Assembly (NCBI GenBank): GCA_030159075.1
Contig: BROG01000025.1
Span: 1,229,501-1,293,500 of the forward strand
Source of the DNA: Atrina japonica
Lineage: Eukaryota; Mollusca; Bivalvia; Pterioida; Pinnidae
Reading direction: 5' to 3'
DNA: 64,000 nt
The notes below the pieces were generated by a model. The model did no database searches and was not told the DNA's origin. It saw nothing but the letters and a program-made list of their open reading frames with translations. The translations under genes were made by a program, and so were the position numbers. This document shows positions 36,605-49,036 of the stretch, in pieces (the first letter of the stretch is position 1; each line of letters starts with the position of its first letter).

Positions 36605-36692
36605 CTGACTGTTTAATTTAAATATGACTAGATGTGAGAGACTTCATTAGTGAAAGCGAGATGTTCTAACCATTCGACTATGGAGCTCCCCA
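36605..36692 (-). repeat. tRNA-like SINE head
   Basis: Duplicate of 25490-25575 (AGATGTGAGAGACTTCATTAG, ATGTTCTAACCATTCGAC). Confidence 0.5.
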
Positions 36693-36699
36693 GTAAAAA

Positions 36700-38230
36700 C
36701 AAATTATATAGATCTAGTGCTAAAAGTTATGTTAAAATATTTCATGATATATTCATGTAAGAAGTAGTGGTCTTAAACAATTTGACACTTCTTGTGAATG
36801 TAACTTGTCTAATGGCTCCTTTTAATTTCAGTTATTACATGTTTAGATACCGTACATAACTACGATTTTAAATATATGATTTATAGATAAATATAATAAT
36901 TAGTTTGCTATTTTAATAATTTAAACAAATCCAACGTTCCAATGTAAGTTTAGTTTGCGTGCGTAGGAACACTTGATTGTCGTCAATTATTCCTCACAGA
37001 AGCTAAATATTATCTTCTAAATGTTCAAATACCTTGAAGTGATATGAATTGATATAATATTTTGTCTGAGGAACAATATTAAAAGTACATATACCAAAGT
37101 ATTAACTGTCGGTAGTCCGGAACATGTCAGTTAGTGCAACATTGCAATCGACCTATCGCTAAATGCCCGACACGACACCTTTTAGCAATTTTTTTCATTG
37201 TGATGTCACAATTCAGGAGAAAAAAGGACACCTGATCGCGTCAGCGGAACTGATGTTGGCAATGTGAACAAATATGACCGACACATATTTGTCCCTAGAA
37301 AAAATTGATGGTAAATTCACCCCAATAAATAGATAAACTTGTTCTTTGTGAATAAGATAATTGTTGTGTGTCATCCGTGAAGCTTCACATTGATTGGCAT
37401 CTTTTGTGTCTCTGTCTTTTTCTCTTGGTGCAGTCACATTTTGACAAAAATTTTCATTACTTATCATGTGATACTTTTGTGAAACGTGCAGGGAAGGTTC
37501 ATTTTGATGAGATGCATCGCCCAGTCAATGTCATGCTCAAGGTCACAATCAAAGTCAAATGGTGGCAGTCTTTTCTATAAGGAATTTTTGTTCAAAATAC
37601 TAAATTCGTCATACTTTTACGTGTTATTTTTTCGCTATATACCGACTTGTTTTATTGAATCAAAAAATTTTACAACAAAAAAATAATAATAATAAATACA
37701 AAAATGATAACTAACTTTTTTACAGTGACCCAAATTAAGAATTAAGGGTGATAAAAAGTGGAACTTTTGGGGTCACAGCTTTTAAATGAGTCTTTTTTTG
37801 ATAATGAATAGAACAGCTGATGACAAAAATCAAAATTTGGGAAATGAGCTTAACTCTTTCATATGTAAATATACCTTCACAAATATGCCAGATTTTTATT
37901 TTTATTAATTCATAAATTCGTTACGAATAAGTATGCAAAAATTAATAAAAATTTGATGACAGTTTTTTTTATATCCCAGGGTATCCTTCTTCCCCTTAAC
38001 TGACTCGTCAAATATTTGTGCGATTTTAAGATCACAATCGAATGGCGTCTAAAACACGTGGGGAGCCCATGTCAGATTAAGACGATAAGTAAATTGCATG
38101 TCGGATCATTTGTGAAATATAAACTCCATATGCGGGCGATTGTAGGATATTACTACTTAAATGCGGAAAATTAACGATGAGAAAGCCGAAATCGTCGCGA
38201 TTGTCGTATACTGTGTCAACAGTAAGTTAA
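36700..38230. other. No gene recognised
   Basis: Partly the duplicate of 25600-26400. From 37210 to 37990 it is unique. Frames at 37213-37686 on both strands show no domain and no splice-consistent structure. Confidence 0.4.
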
Positions 38231-38239
38231 ATGTCTCAT

Positions 38240-38665
38240 TTAAAAGAAGCGTGAGTGCTTAATTCTGTTGAATCTTTAATTTCTAGTTCGCCGCCATATA
38301 TCGCATTGACATATGTATAAAGACTGTCATTATTAATTGACAAAACGTCGTTGATATATCTAAATGTCAAATTAAAGGACACCGCTAACCTTTTCTTCTT
38401 TTGATTCAGCAGTTTCTGAATGAAGACTGCTTCATATCAATAAAGGAACAAATCAGTCAATAAAGCAACACAACTGGTTCCAATAGGAATGCCGACAGTT
38501 TGTTTCTGAACATTTTCAATTATATTGTCTATTAGAAATTCCAGTGAAAATCTCAGAAAATCTTTTTACATAAAATTCAGTGTATTTATGTGTAGAATCA
38601 AAGTTGTTTAGAATTTTTAAGTATACACATCTGATTTACGTCGCTTCTGTACAGTACTGCTGTAT
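38240..38665 (-). mobile_element. Penelope-like RT fragment
   Basis: Minus-strand RT core of the family at 8-13 kb, containing the reversed TCGACGACGTTTTG (IDDVL), GACACCGCTAA and CCAATAGGAATGCCGACAGTTTGTT (TVGIPIG region), with stops and small deletions. Confidence 0.7.
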
Positions 38666-38729
38666 TTTGAAAATTAACTAACTCTAGATAGGTACACATG
38701 GTAATCAACTAGCATTCGTTGTGGAATCT

Positions 38730-40000
38730 CTGTTTATCTCGTCCATTTCTAGAAATACATCGGCGATGTCGCCAACTTATGTAACGCGTACCTTCATTGG
38801 CCGGTACAGTGGTATGTGGTGTGCACGTCCAAAAGAAGAGAAATTCAGAACAGCCATCATCTTATTCCTCCAGTAGAGTTATTAATGTGCTCAATGGCTT
38901 TAAAAACAGATGAGACACTTGAAATATATTCATGTGTTATTTACGGCTATGTCGAAAATCCCGATTTTACTCTGGAATGCAAATTATGATAAATACTATT
39001 ATTAATCATATATTTGTATAATTCTGTCGGTATCTTTTTTATCTGTAATCATTCTGTATATTGAATCAGTTGATGCAAGAAATCCAACATCACCTATATC
39101 CCAAGAGTTTGTAATCTAAATAAAAAATCTCAACATATAAACTTCACTTTGGAATGCAAATTATGATAAATTCCTATTGTATTATTTTACCATTTTGTAA
39201 TTCTTTCGGAAAAGTTTGTATCTGTTATTCTAAACATAAAATCAAAACTTTCCCAACCTCTCCTGATAGAGGTACTACGTAGAAACAAGAGATCCAACAT
39301 TTCCTATATCGCCAATAGTTGGTAATTGTTTTAATGACACTCGTGCAAATATTCTTTGTTGGGTTTCTCGCGTTTACACTCAACCATTCAGTATTGCTTT
39401 GAAATGCAAATTACAATTAATATCAGTTTATTATCATACCATATTGTAGTTATTTTGGTAACCTGTTATCATTCTATATATCATTTTCACGCTTTTGGAT
39501 TTACCCAAAAAGAGGGAACATGATATTTTTGGTAAAACCCCTGGCAAATCAAAAAGTGGGAACCCCTCTTTACCTGATATAGGTACCACGCAAATGCAAG
39601 AGATCCAACATCATCTATATCCCAAAGAGTTGATAATCTTCTAAATCACCCTTGAAAAAGTAGTCATTGTTGATATTAAAACTCAGATTAGTGTGATAAT
39701 CAATGATGGCACAGATGTTACTCGGACACCAAGCTGTCAAAACCAAGGATAAGCGTACAAAACATTGGAGTTAATGAGATTCGAACCTTTAACGGAAGAT
39801 TCTGAAATGTAACTGCCCACCATTACAACTCGATTTTTACTGTTTTACGTACAAACGGATTACAGTGCTACATGCTGAAGGAAGTTATTACAGAATGTTC
39901 TCTACATTTCCGCATATTCACTATTACCGCTACACGACAAAGTGGAAAAAGGCAGGTCTTTCCTAATTTTGTCGATAATTTGTTCAATTGACCAAATAAT
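38730..40000. repeat. Segmental duplicate of 27600-30720
   Basis: The block with ATACATCGGCGATGTCGCC, the ~220-bp repeats and the proximal upstream region of copy 3 reappears before copy 4 with internal deletions. Confidence 0.75.
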
Positions 40001-40007
40001 CGAAACA

Positions 40008-40015
40008 TATAAATA
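40008..40015 (+). promoter_or_regulatory. TATA box, lectin copy 4
   Basis: TATAAATA 68 bp before the ATG in the conserved upstream block. Confidence 0.65.
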
Positions 40016-40075
40016 TACTAAAAGCAGATGACAAATTGTGTGATTCCGAAACTTTGAGCAACAGAAGCCAACAGG

Positions 40076-42294
40076 ATGATGATTTTACATCTTTCTCTTG
40101 CTGTAGTCCTCATATCAGTAATACAAGGTATGGATCTTATAGTGTTTATAAGCAAAATTGTTAATTGCTAAAGACTACATATGGATGGAATTTTGACTAT
40201 GTATAAGTAATTATAATTCTTTGTATTTTGTGTGAGTCCTGTTAATTCCATTCATCATGCAGATACAGATTAAGTTTTACGGTAAGATAGGTAATACATG
40301 AAAAACAATGTCAAAATTCTAGTTTTTAACATTTTGAAATTTAAAACTTTAATATTTCGTATTAAACACTTTTTTGGAAACTATACAAGATATACTCTTC
40401 CACCTCATTTATAATGATAATGTTAAATCACCAGTATCTTTTAATAAATTTTTATTCATAGCAATCTATAGACGTGCCCACAGCTAATTTATCCAAATTT
40501 TACAGCAACTTTTGTCAGAAAACATTCTGTGTGTCAAAATATGACGTCATATAGAGATAATTAAGACATATTATGATAATGATCTGTGCCTGACTAATAT
40601 ATCCGCCATTTTGTCAATGTTAATCGCCGTACAGATTTTTCATTGTAGCTGTAACGTTAACAGGATTAAATCGGACGATAGTTTCAAGTCGTCTACATTT
40701 TCTAACGTAAGACACATATACCCAAGGTATATGTGATTTCTCAAATATTATACACATAATATCACAGTTATAATGCTCAAGACGATCGTTTCTGTCAATT
40801 AGACTTCATCAATTGAGCTCCAATTTAAAATGTATTTGTATTTTCTAAAGAGAGATTGGTATCATACAAGGTAAAATAATAAATCTTAAAGTATAGCCAA
40901 AATCCGTCTGAGAGTAACACGAAAACTACAGCCTACGTGGTATGGGACGGACAATAGTATAAACAAACATAGATTTTTAAAAATGAGAGTTAAAACAAAT
41001 GCTCAAGATTATCGTTTCTGTCCGTAAGATTTCATAAATTCGGCTTGAATTATAAATTTCTGTATAGATCTGAAAGAAAGAAATGGTTTGCGACAAGGGC
41101 AAATCCTCAGCGCGGCGTTTTGTCAAAAAAGTATTAAAGTAACCAATGTAAAAGATGACTATCTTCGTTTTAAGTTCAGAATTTACACAATGGTGCGGTA
41201 CCAAAATACAAGTTACTATGTTTATATATACTCCAGGGGACCACCCAGTAGTTGAAAATATAAGCTTGATACCAAAATAACAGGTTTAAAATCTAAAAAC
41301 AAAATATCTTAGTGTGTCTGACCCATAATAAATATAATCGGTTGTACTAGTTTTATTGCTTATAAACTGCTTAGATGTCATAACGAAAGACAATTAAATA
41401 AAACAAGTACATACTCTTTTCTTTCCTTTCGTATTGTTATTTATTTTACAAAAATAGCGTATGATTATCTGTAATTCACGTCTTCTACCCATTTGTAGCA
41501 GTAAGTTCATCATTCGAAAAGTTGTTGAATTTGTTTATATTGTGAAAACGTGGTCATTGAATAATGATAAGAATAAATGATTTTCTTACTTATCAATTTC
41601 AAATACTGTGTAATTGTAATTTCCCCTCCCGTTTATTTTTCGCCATTTCTGTCCTCAAATTTAAATTTATATTGCTTTTTCATATCAAATAATTGAAGCT
41701 TGGTTATATATGTCATCTATATGGCGAGGGACGTTAAGGGCGGATTTAAGACGGAATGAACACGTTTTCTGTCGTAAAAGTGCGAAAATTAATCAAGGAC
41801 GAATTTTTCGAGATATAGAGTATTATATCATGATTTGTTTAGTGGATATATCCATATGTATCATAACATTTTAATTTTTAACAATTTTACAGCTGATCTA
41901 CCAGAGAAGCCAGTTTACCCTCCGGCAAAACCAGGATATAAACCAGGCGGTTAGTAATATTCATTTATGTTTATATGCACTTCCAAAAAAAGGGTTTTTA
42001 ATGTAATCATTTTGTGAAAATCCCTTGCTATGGCAATTGAATTTCTGTTATTAAACCACATAAACTATCAACTTTAAATGCATCTGTAACTTTTGGGTAT
42101 GCATTGCTTACGAGCGACAAAATGATAAAAATCACAGACAAAAAGTATTTTAAAGTCTTCAGTATGTCCATGATAAAACATACAAATCTGTTGAATACTG
42201 GACAAACACGGACCTCTAGAAAACTAGAGGGGGTCTGGTACCGGTCACACCAGCCGTGACTCCACAGTCAAATGATGAGAAGAAATAATAATAA

Positions 42295-42387
<93 letters not shown>

Positions 42388-45300
42388 TGACGGGCCAGAA
42401 ATGCGTGAGTATAATTTTCACGACGTCATTAGTTTAAACATATTTATTGCCATATATTTATACATAGGATTAGTATCAAGCTTTACAAACTTAGTATAAC
42501 TTCTCCTTAAAACAATAAATAAAATACATTTTGGCATGCGTGTACAAAATTATGTTTATACATTTCACATATTGACGTCATTTAATCGCCAGTTTGTTAT
42601 ATGGACTATTTAAGGCTTGTTCATATCTAGAAATGTAAGGTTATAACTTACCTAATACTTTGTTATATATACCCTGGTCTTGATGACGGTTGAAAGTCGA
42701 TTTGGGATGGACTGATATCAATTCTAATCAGATTCACGGGAATTTCTGACCAAATGGTTATAATAGTGTCAAGTAAAACAGAGGTCTTGGTGTAATTGAC
42801 ATGTCTTTCAGTTCAATCTTTGTGTACCTCCAGATATTTTCTGTGATATTCAGGTCTGGACCATGGGGAGGCTATTCCATCACATTTATGTTATTTTCAT
42901 TCATAAATTTTGAAACCACAGACGCTCGATGACCTGATGCAGTATCGTCCTGATAAACAAAGTTGTTATCAGAAAAATGAGGACTCACAACTGACCATAG
43001 AAAATTTTAAATGATATTTAAAAATATATTTTCTTGAGTCTAAAGTACCTTTAACAGTCAAAGTTACGGTCTGTGATATGTTATGCAACCTCACACCATC
43101 AAAATCAAACGAATACCACCACTTCCTGTGTTAAAACATTCCGGGGTCCATTCTTCTCCTGACAGTCTCCACACCATAACTCTGTTATCCATTACAATTT
43201 TGATCTTACATTCATCATTGAATATTATATTTTTTCCAACAGTGAAACATCTCCTGGTTTGACACCATTGCAAACGTTTTATTTATGTCAACCTCACGAA
43301 TTCGTATAGATTTACAAACAACACGTTTACTTTAAAATTATTTCCGTGTAGTTTTCTCTGCACAGTTCTTGTGGATACAGTTGATGGAGAACAGTTGCTA
43401 CAATTATTTGTGATTTCTTGAAAAGTTTGCTTCCTGTCCAATTTGACCACCCATTTTATTTTCCGCAAGTCCTTGCAAGATGACGGTCTCCCTTTACGTT
43501 TCAACCTCTCTTCGGTTCCCGTTTCTCTGTGTTTCTGAATAACTCTGTACACTGTTTGCAAAGAACGTTCCGTATTTTGGTATCGCACCGTTTTGTAGAA
43601 ATACTGGCCTCCAACATTGCTTTTCTTTCGACCAAACACATTTTTTTCCATATGGCAGCCATTATACTTGGAAGCGAAAATGACAACACAGCAGACGACA
43701 GTAACCATCCGGTTGAGCCAAAACTTTTACCTGGTTACAGAGAAACGCCTTAAGCATCTAGCGATACATTATACGTCGTGACAATTTTACTCATTTTCGG
43801 CACGTCAGTGTATATATGTATTTATGTATGTATTTTACTTTGCAATGGTACTTTGTTCATCGTCTGTGTTCGTATATCGCACATAATCGTTTCTGTCTCT
43901 AATGTGTGTCATTTGTACGTGTGTATGTGTGTGTACACTCGTGTGTATGTATTTTGAATGTTACCAAAGTTATTTCTAATATTTAGGTGATGGTACTGTA
44001 AAAGTTGGAGGTCATGGCTATTTCCCTACCAGTTATGATGAAGGATATGGATACTACAAAAAAGGATATTACAAGAAAGTGATTGATGCAGATCCGTTGT
44101 CAGCTACAGGTGGATGTCCTCATGGATGGCTGCCATATGGTGGAATGTGTTACCTCTTTAGTAGAGATAAACTTGGTTGGTTTGAAGCTTCGGTACGTCT
44201 TGACATAATTTAGCGTCATAGATGAAACGTTTTCGAAATCTAAAACTCGGAATCTCGAAAACAATGAAGCAAAAGCAACGATCGTTATAATTGTAAGAAA
44301 TTCAATTATTCTCCTTAAATTGATCTCATAATGTCTCAGAAATTGACACTACACAACAAAGAAGCAATAGCAGGAATTATGATTATCCACCTTATATACA
44401 TGTATATCGTTGTTATGCTTTATTACATCACCAATATTTATGTTTTAGATGAAATGTATGTACATGGGTGGTTATTTGGCAGTGGCAAACTCGGCACATG
44501 AAAACAGCTACCTCAAGTTGATGGCAGGAAAATACAGTTGTAAGAATCATTTATATTCATAAACTGTCTCTTTAATCATTAATTTTAACGTATTGACATC
44601 TGGCGAATCTAATAAATGGAAAAAATCAATTGTTATCATCAGTAAAATAAAAATATATTTATATTTATGATCCAATATTCACATTAAATGCAATAAGGCA
44701 CTCATTTTTACCTTACAGTAAAACCTGGAGTATGGTTCGGTTTAAATGATGTCTTGTTTCCAAAGTCACATATGTGGCTCTGGGGATCTAATAAGAAACA
44801 ATGCAAATGGTTTGACTGGGGTAACAAGGAACCAAAGTATGGTGGATCAGGGTACAAACGCTGCGTTGCTCTTTGGTGTGACTACAAATGGCAATGGAAA
44901 GTAGAAAACTGCTACAGCAAAAAATACTACATTTGTGAATTTAACCCGGTAAGTACACAACTGTATGCTCATACTTAATAAAGGGCAAACATCTATACTT
45001 GAAATTTATATCTATACTCAAACTAGACGGAGCCCCATGTAATGGGACCCCTCAATTCATTCTATATTCTATTCAATTTAAATGGTGTTATCAGTGCCAA
45101 TTATTACTTTAGTATAAGATTATCAGCTGGTACCGAAATACCAGGTACATGTACTAGGTTTATGTATACCTCGGGGACTCAAACGGTCCACTAGCAGTGG
45201 CAACGACATAGTGGTTATAAATATTATAACCATAATACCAAAGTTATAATGCTCAAATGGTGTTATCAGTGCCAAATATTACTTTAGTATAAGATTATTA

Positions 45301-46076
45301 GCTGGTACCGAAATACCAGGTACTAGGTTTATGTATACCCTCGGGGACTCAAATGGTCCACCAGCAGTGGCAACGACCTAGTGGTTATAAATATTATAAC
45401 CATAATACCAAAGTTATAATGCTCAAATGGTGTTATCAGTGCCAAATATTACTTTAGTATAAGATTATTAGCTGGTACCGAAATACCAGGTACTAGGTTT
45501 ATGTATACCCTCGGGGACTCAAATGGTCCACCAGCAGTGGCAACGACCTAGTGGTTATAAATATTATAAACATAATGCCAAAAACATTTATGATGTAAAA
45601 ATGAATGGAAAAAATTAATTAATCATCGAAGCATTAGAACACGACGAAGTAGATGTGCAATGGCCTCAACATGAAGAACAATTGTGAATCCCAAACAGAC
45701 TAGGTGTTCGGAAGGAGTCAGCGTCCTCTGCTGGCATGCCACACCCGTCGCAAATGTTCCATGGAAAACTTTCTAGAACGATGAACGGGTCGAAGTCAGA
45801 CCAATCCGTTACGTGATGTTAATGGCGAGGTTCCACTTTATCGTCCAAAGTTATAACTTGGTATTTATTTTTAGGAAATGTATTTGTTTGTCAGATATAT
45901 GCAATCGAACGTTAGTGCATTAGAGAATTTGATAAATGTCTGTTGGGTAGATATTTTCTTTTGAAAAGGGGTATTGAAGACTGTTACCTTTCGGTATTCA
46001 TTTAACTGGTTAATACTTGTATATCATGATTTCCATTTCTCTTTTTCAGAGACGCGTCTGCAAATGTGGGTATTAG
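40076..46076 (+). CDS. Copy 4: C-type lectin protein lacking the YKPP repeat
   Basis: Six exons: 40076-40127, 41893-41949, 43987-44192, 44449-44539, 44719-44948, 46050-46076; 220 residues. The signal peptide is [17 protein letters not shown]. Exon 2 is only 57 bp and encodes [20 protein letters not shown], which keeps the closing sequence of the repeat exon but none of the 11-residue units. The linker and lectin domain follow as in copies 1-3 ([36 protein letters not shown]), with the last exon RRVCKCGY. All splice sites are intact, including a GTACGT donor at 44193, so the short form looks functional. Without the Tyr/Lys repeat it would be a soluble or cap-forming lectin rather than a cohesive adhesive. 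Intron 2 carries a Tc1/mariner insertion and a TA tract. Confidence 0.88.
40760..41290. repeat. Dispersed flank repeat in intron 1 of copy 4
   Basis: ATAATGCTCAAGACGATCGTT and GGTGCGGTACCAAAATACAAG mark diverged units of the repeat found after copies 2, 3 and 4. Confidence 0.55.
42200..42272 (-). mobile_element. Penelope 3'-end remnant
   Basis: TGGACAAACACGGACCTCTAG and GTGACTCCACAGTCAAAT match the reversed Penelope 3' end, in intron 2 of copy 4. Confidence 0.6.
42300..42384. repeat. (TA)n microsatellite
   Basis: Pure alternating TA tract that served as the target site of the neighbouring Tc1 element. Confidence 0.95.
42385..43810 (-). mobile_element. Tc1/mariner element with TIRs and TA duplication
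   Basis: A 1426-bp unit. The left end begins CAGTGACGGGCC and the right end is the imperfect complement CACTGACGTGCC. Inverted similarity extends about 40 bp to the CACGACGT motif. TA flanks both ends. The transposase lies on the minus strand. Confidence 0.85.
42670..43708 (-). pseudogene. Tc1-family transposase, broken
   Basis: N-terminal helix-turn-helix part at 43283-43708 ([29 protein letters not shown]). The middle DDE region is at 43091-43273 ([16 protein letters not shown]). A C-terminal piece with a PDLN-ENIW-like motif is near 42830-42870. Frameshifts near 43280 and 43080 and several stops separate the parts, so it is inactive. A normal Tc1 transposase is about 340 residues in one frame. 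Confidence 0.8.
45081..45583. repeat. Three ~170-bp tandem units in intron 5 of copy 4
   Basis: Units begin AATGGTGTTATCAGTGCCAA at 45081, 45256 and 45426 and contain GGTACCGAAATACCAGGTAC. Units 2 and 3 are almost identical. Single diverged units lie beside copies 2 and 3. Confidence 0.9.
45655..45775. repeat. Dispersed repeat shared with 15360-15460
   Basis: GAAGAACAATTGTGAATCCC and GCCACACCCGTCGCAAATGTT match the earlier copy. Confidence 0.5.
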
Positions 46077-46141
46077 TATGACGTTTACGTAGTCGGCCTT
46101 ACATCGTCCCAAAACGTGTCATGTGATTCGTTGATTGGATG

Positions 46142-46147
46142 AATAAA
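46142..46147 (+). terminator. Polyadenylation signal, copy 4
   Basis: AATAAA 65 bp after the TAG stop. Confidence 0.65.
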
Positions 46148-46539
46148 ATATATGCAATACAATTGTCTTAAAGTTATCTATGCACCATTCGTCGTAGAAC
46201 TGATGTCAATCACAAATTAATGCTTGTGTCTATCAAAGCAGAGGCCGCCTAGCCTAAAGTGGGCAGAACAATGCTGTGTTGAGATAAATAACTACACATT
46301 TGTTGATTGGTAAAAATCTGAAAAGGGTGTACCCAATGATCATTCGATCAAATGTTGCTTCAAATAATCAAGTAGTTTAAAGTGAATGTCCAGTCCTATG
46401 ATAAACATAGATCTACATGGTTGATAGACAGTTTCATTGAATACAAATTGGATAGGTAATAACCAGAAAACCGTCTCAAAGATTTTGTTATCGACATTCG
46501 TACAGAGCGAGTTCGTCTCAACTGAAAAAAGTTGAATTT

Positions 46540-47330
46540 TCGATCAGCTCCTGTGTTAAACTAAGTTCCCCGCTATGAGCCATCTTGAATGACGGGTTTG
46601 CATCAACGTTAGAACAATTGCCATACAATGTGTTATATGTATTTAGTGGTTCTCTAGATAAAGAGTGCTGTAAGCATTTCATATAGTTCCTATGTTAAAC
46701 TAAATTCCTTATTGGTAATAATATTGGATGATTGGATTTGGAACAAAGACCATTACCTTGTGAGAGCCATATATGCTATGTTTGGGTTTCAACCCATTTG
46801 TTTGTTCTCTAGAAGGAGACTTTTGATTGTATTTGGGTCCTATGTTAAAACAAGTCCCCTTGTCAGGCCTCCATCTTGGTTGACGGATTGTCACATAAAT
46901 AAGAACACTTGGTTAGCACTTCATAAGCAACATTGATGCCAAGTTTTGTTTCAATTCATCCAGTGATTCTCTGGAAGAAGACTATTGTATGAATTTCTCA
47001 TAGGGTCCTATGTTAAACCAAGTCCCCAACTGACGGTCATCTTGGATAATGGATCGGCACCCAAGTAACAACATTTGGTCAGTGCATTGTATAGAAGATG
47101 TATACCATCATGGTTTTTTCAATCATTTCAACTCTAGAGGAAGGTATTGTATGTATTTCTCATAGGGTTCTATCACCCAAGTAACAACATTTCAACTCTA
47201 GAGGAAGGTATTGTATGTATTTCCCATAGGGTTCTATCACCCAAGTAACAACACTTGCTCACCACCTTGTAAGAAACACTTGTTACATGTTCTATGTCAA
47301 CCCATTGAGTAGTCCTCTTAAAGAAAATGT
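46540..47330. repeat. Diverged ~150-bp tandem repeats
   Basis: TCCTATGTTAAACTAAGTCC-type blocks followed by GCCATCTTGG-ACGGATTG and a CTCTAGAGGAAG-type block recur about five times. A 62-bp subunit (TATTGTATGTATTTCTCATA) is doubled at 47140-47265. Confidence 0.75.
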
Positions 47331-47728
47331 AAAATGTTGATAGACGGATTGACGACGAACGAAAAGTAATGGCAAAAACTTGGAAACCAAGCTGGTGATC
47401 CAAAAACGAAAATAAAAGATTCAAATATTCCTCTTACTCCCATTGTGATTTGGTGTAGTCATTTAAAATGAAAACCCCCGGCGTGATGAACTCGTGCAAA
47501 ATCAATCTAGTTATGTAAAACAAGTTGGCGGCCAAATTATATGTCAATATTAAGATTTTGTATTTCAAAATTACTTTTGCTGTTTACAAGCTGAAAAGAA
47601 GTTTGTAAAGTAAACAGTTATTTTGCTTAATCACCAATTTGATGCTATCATCAATTAAATTTTATTTCTCGCTATATATTTCAAAAGTCTCAAGACGCAG
47701 GTCTGCAGTTTATGATATAGGACGTCTG

Positions 47729-47730
<2 letters not shown>

Positions 47731-47770
<40 letters not shown>

Positions 47771-47771
47771 G
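47731..47771. repeat. (AAT)n microsatellite
   Basis: About 13 uninterrupted ATA/AAT units. Confidence 0.95.
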
Positions 47772-47934
47772 AGCTTCACCATCTTTTTGTATTCGGGCTC
47801 ATGTTTTTGAAATTCTTCATTCAAATAAGATCCAAATTACGGCACCAATTTATTTGATATTTTGTTATACAAAAACTGGTACAAAATGTACTTGTATTAA
47901 GGCTGCACTCTCTGGTTCGAAACACTTGTGAAAT

Positions 47935-48115
47935 ATAAAAATTTCAGATACCAAAGTATAAATCAATAGAATGTCCATGACATAGATACAAATCCGGTAA
48001 AAATGGACAAACACGGACCTCTGGAAACCAAGAGGTGGGATCAGGTGCCGTGGAGGAATAAGCATCCCCTGTCGACCGGTCACACCCGCCGTGAGTCCAC
48101 ATTCAAGTCCAAAAT
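47935..48115 (-). mobile_element. Solo 3' end of Penelope-like element
   Basis: Well-conserved reversed 3' end (CGGACCTCTGGAAACCAAGA, GGGATCAGGTGCC, CCGTGAGTCCACA). No coding part is attached. Confidence 0.75.
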
Positions 48116-49030
48116 GATGCACAAAGTTCCAGATATACACTCAGTCATACCAAAATCATTATTAAAATGTTTTTCAAAAGATCTTCAATACTTACTAATA
48201 TTTATGTTTTTCAATAATATTATTCTGTCTTTCAATATAGTATATCCTGAACGTCATGACTTTGGTGTCTGTGATTTTTATTTTCTTAAGCCAAACACTT
48301 ACTCAGCGGAAATACAAGCTTGAAGGTCGTACTGTTTATTGAATTTTTCAAACATTCTATATTGTCTCAAACGAGAGCGAATTTATTGATACACATGTAT
48401 GGGACAGTGGGGCCGCTCTAAAATTTTACAGTAACCATGGCTTCTTTTTATTTATTTATTCTAATTTATGTTATGCTAAATTTCAGTCAATATTTCTATA
48501 ATAATTTCGCTGTAAAATTGGAGCCATAGAAATTAACGCAAAATTGGAGCCATGGAAATTAATGCACAGTATTGACAATGCAATTAAGAATACAAACTGT
48601 CTACTAATATGCATACATCAACATTAATCACTATAAAAAGCGCCATATTTACAATAGTACTTACCAAGTAAATTAACATTTAATAGTATGAAATAATACA
48701 TTAGGTGTCCCGTATAATGGTTCATGTGGTATATTCAGGTCAATCTAATTAAAAACCGATTAAAAACAGCTCCCACTGTCTGGTATGTCGCGCATAGCCT
48801 CTACGCGACATATCAGAAAAGTGAAGCGGTGACAGATAGATTTTTTTATTACACATGTAAACACAGTCCTCATTATCATAATTTTATTGGGAAATTCGTT
48901 GAAATGAATTGTCGTCCATTTACGGATATTTATCTGGCTTTTTTCTCTCTGGAATCCGATTTACAACGTGGCACTACATATCAGCACTTGTACTTGCTTT
49001 TGATATATATTGATTTCCTCTACCCTCCAA
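48116..49030. other. No gene recognised
   Basis: Contains the short direct repeat AAATTGGAGCCAT-GAAATTAA at 48515-48565 and a 9-bp perfect hairpin (TATGTCGCG / CGCGACATA) at 48784-48812. The plus frame at 48724-49071 has no recognisable domain. Confidence 0.45.
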
Positions 49031-49036
49031 GGTTAA

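Noticed and set aside
45081..45583. CRISPR-like array
   Set aside because: Long near-identical adjacent units without spacers in a eukaryotic intron; a plain tandem repeat.
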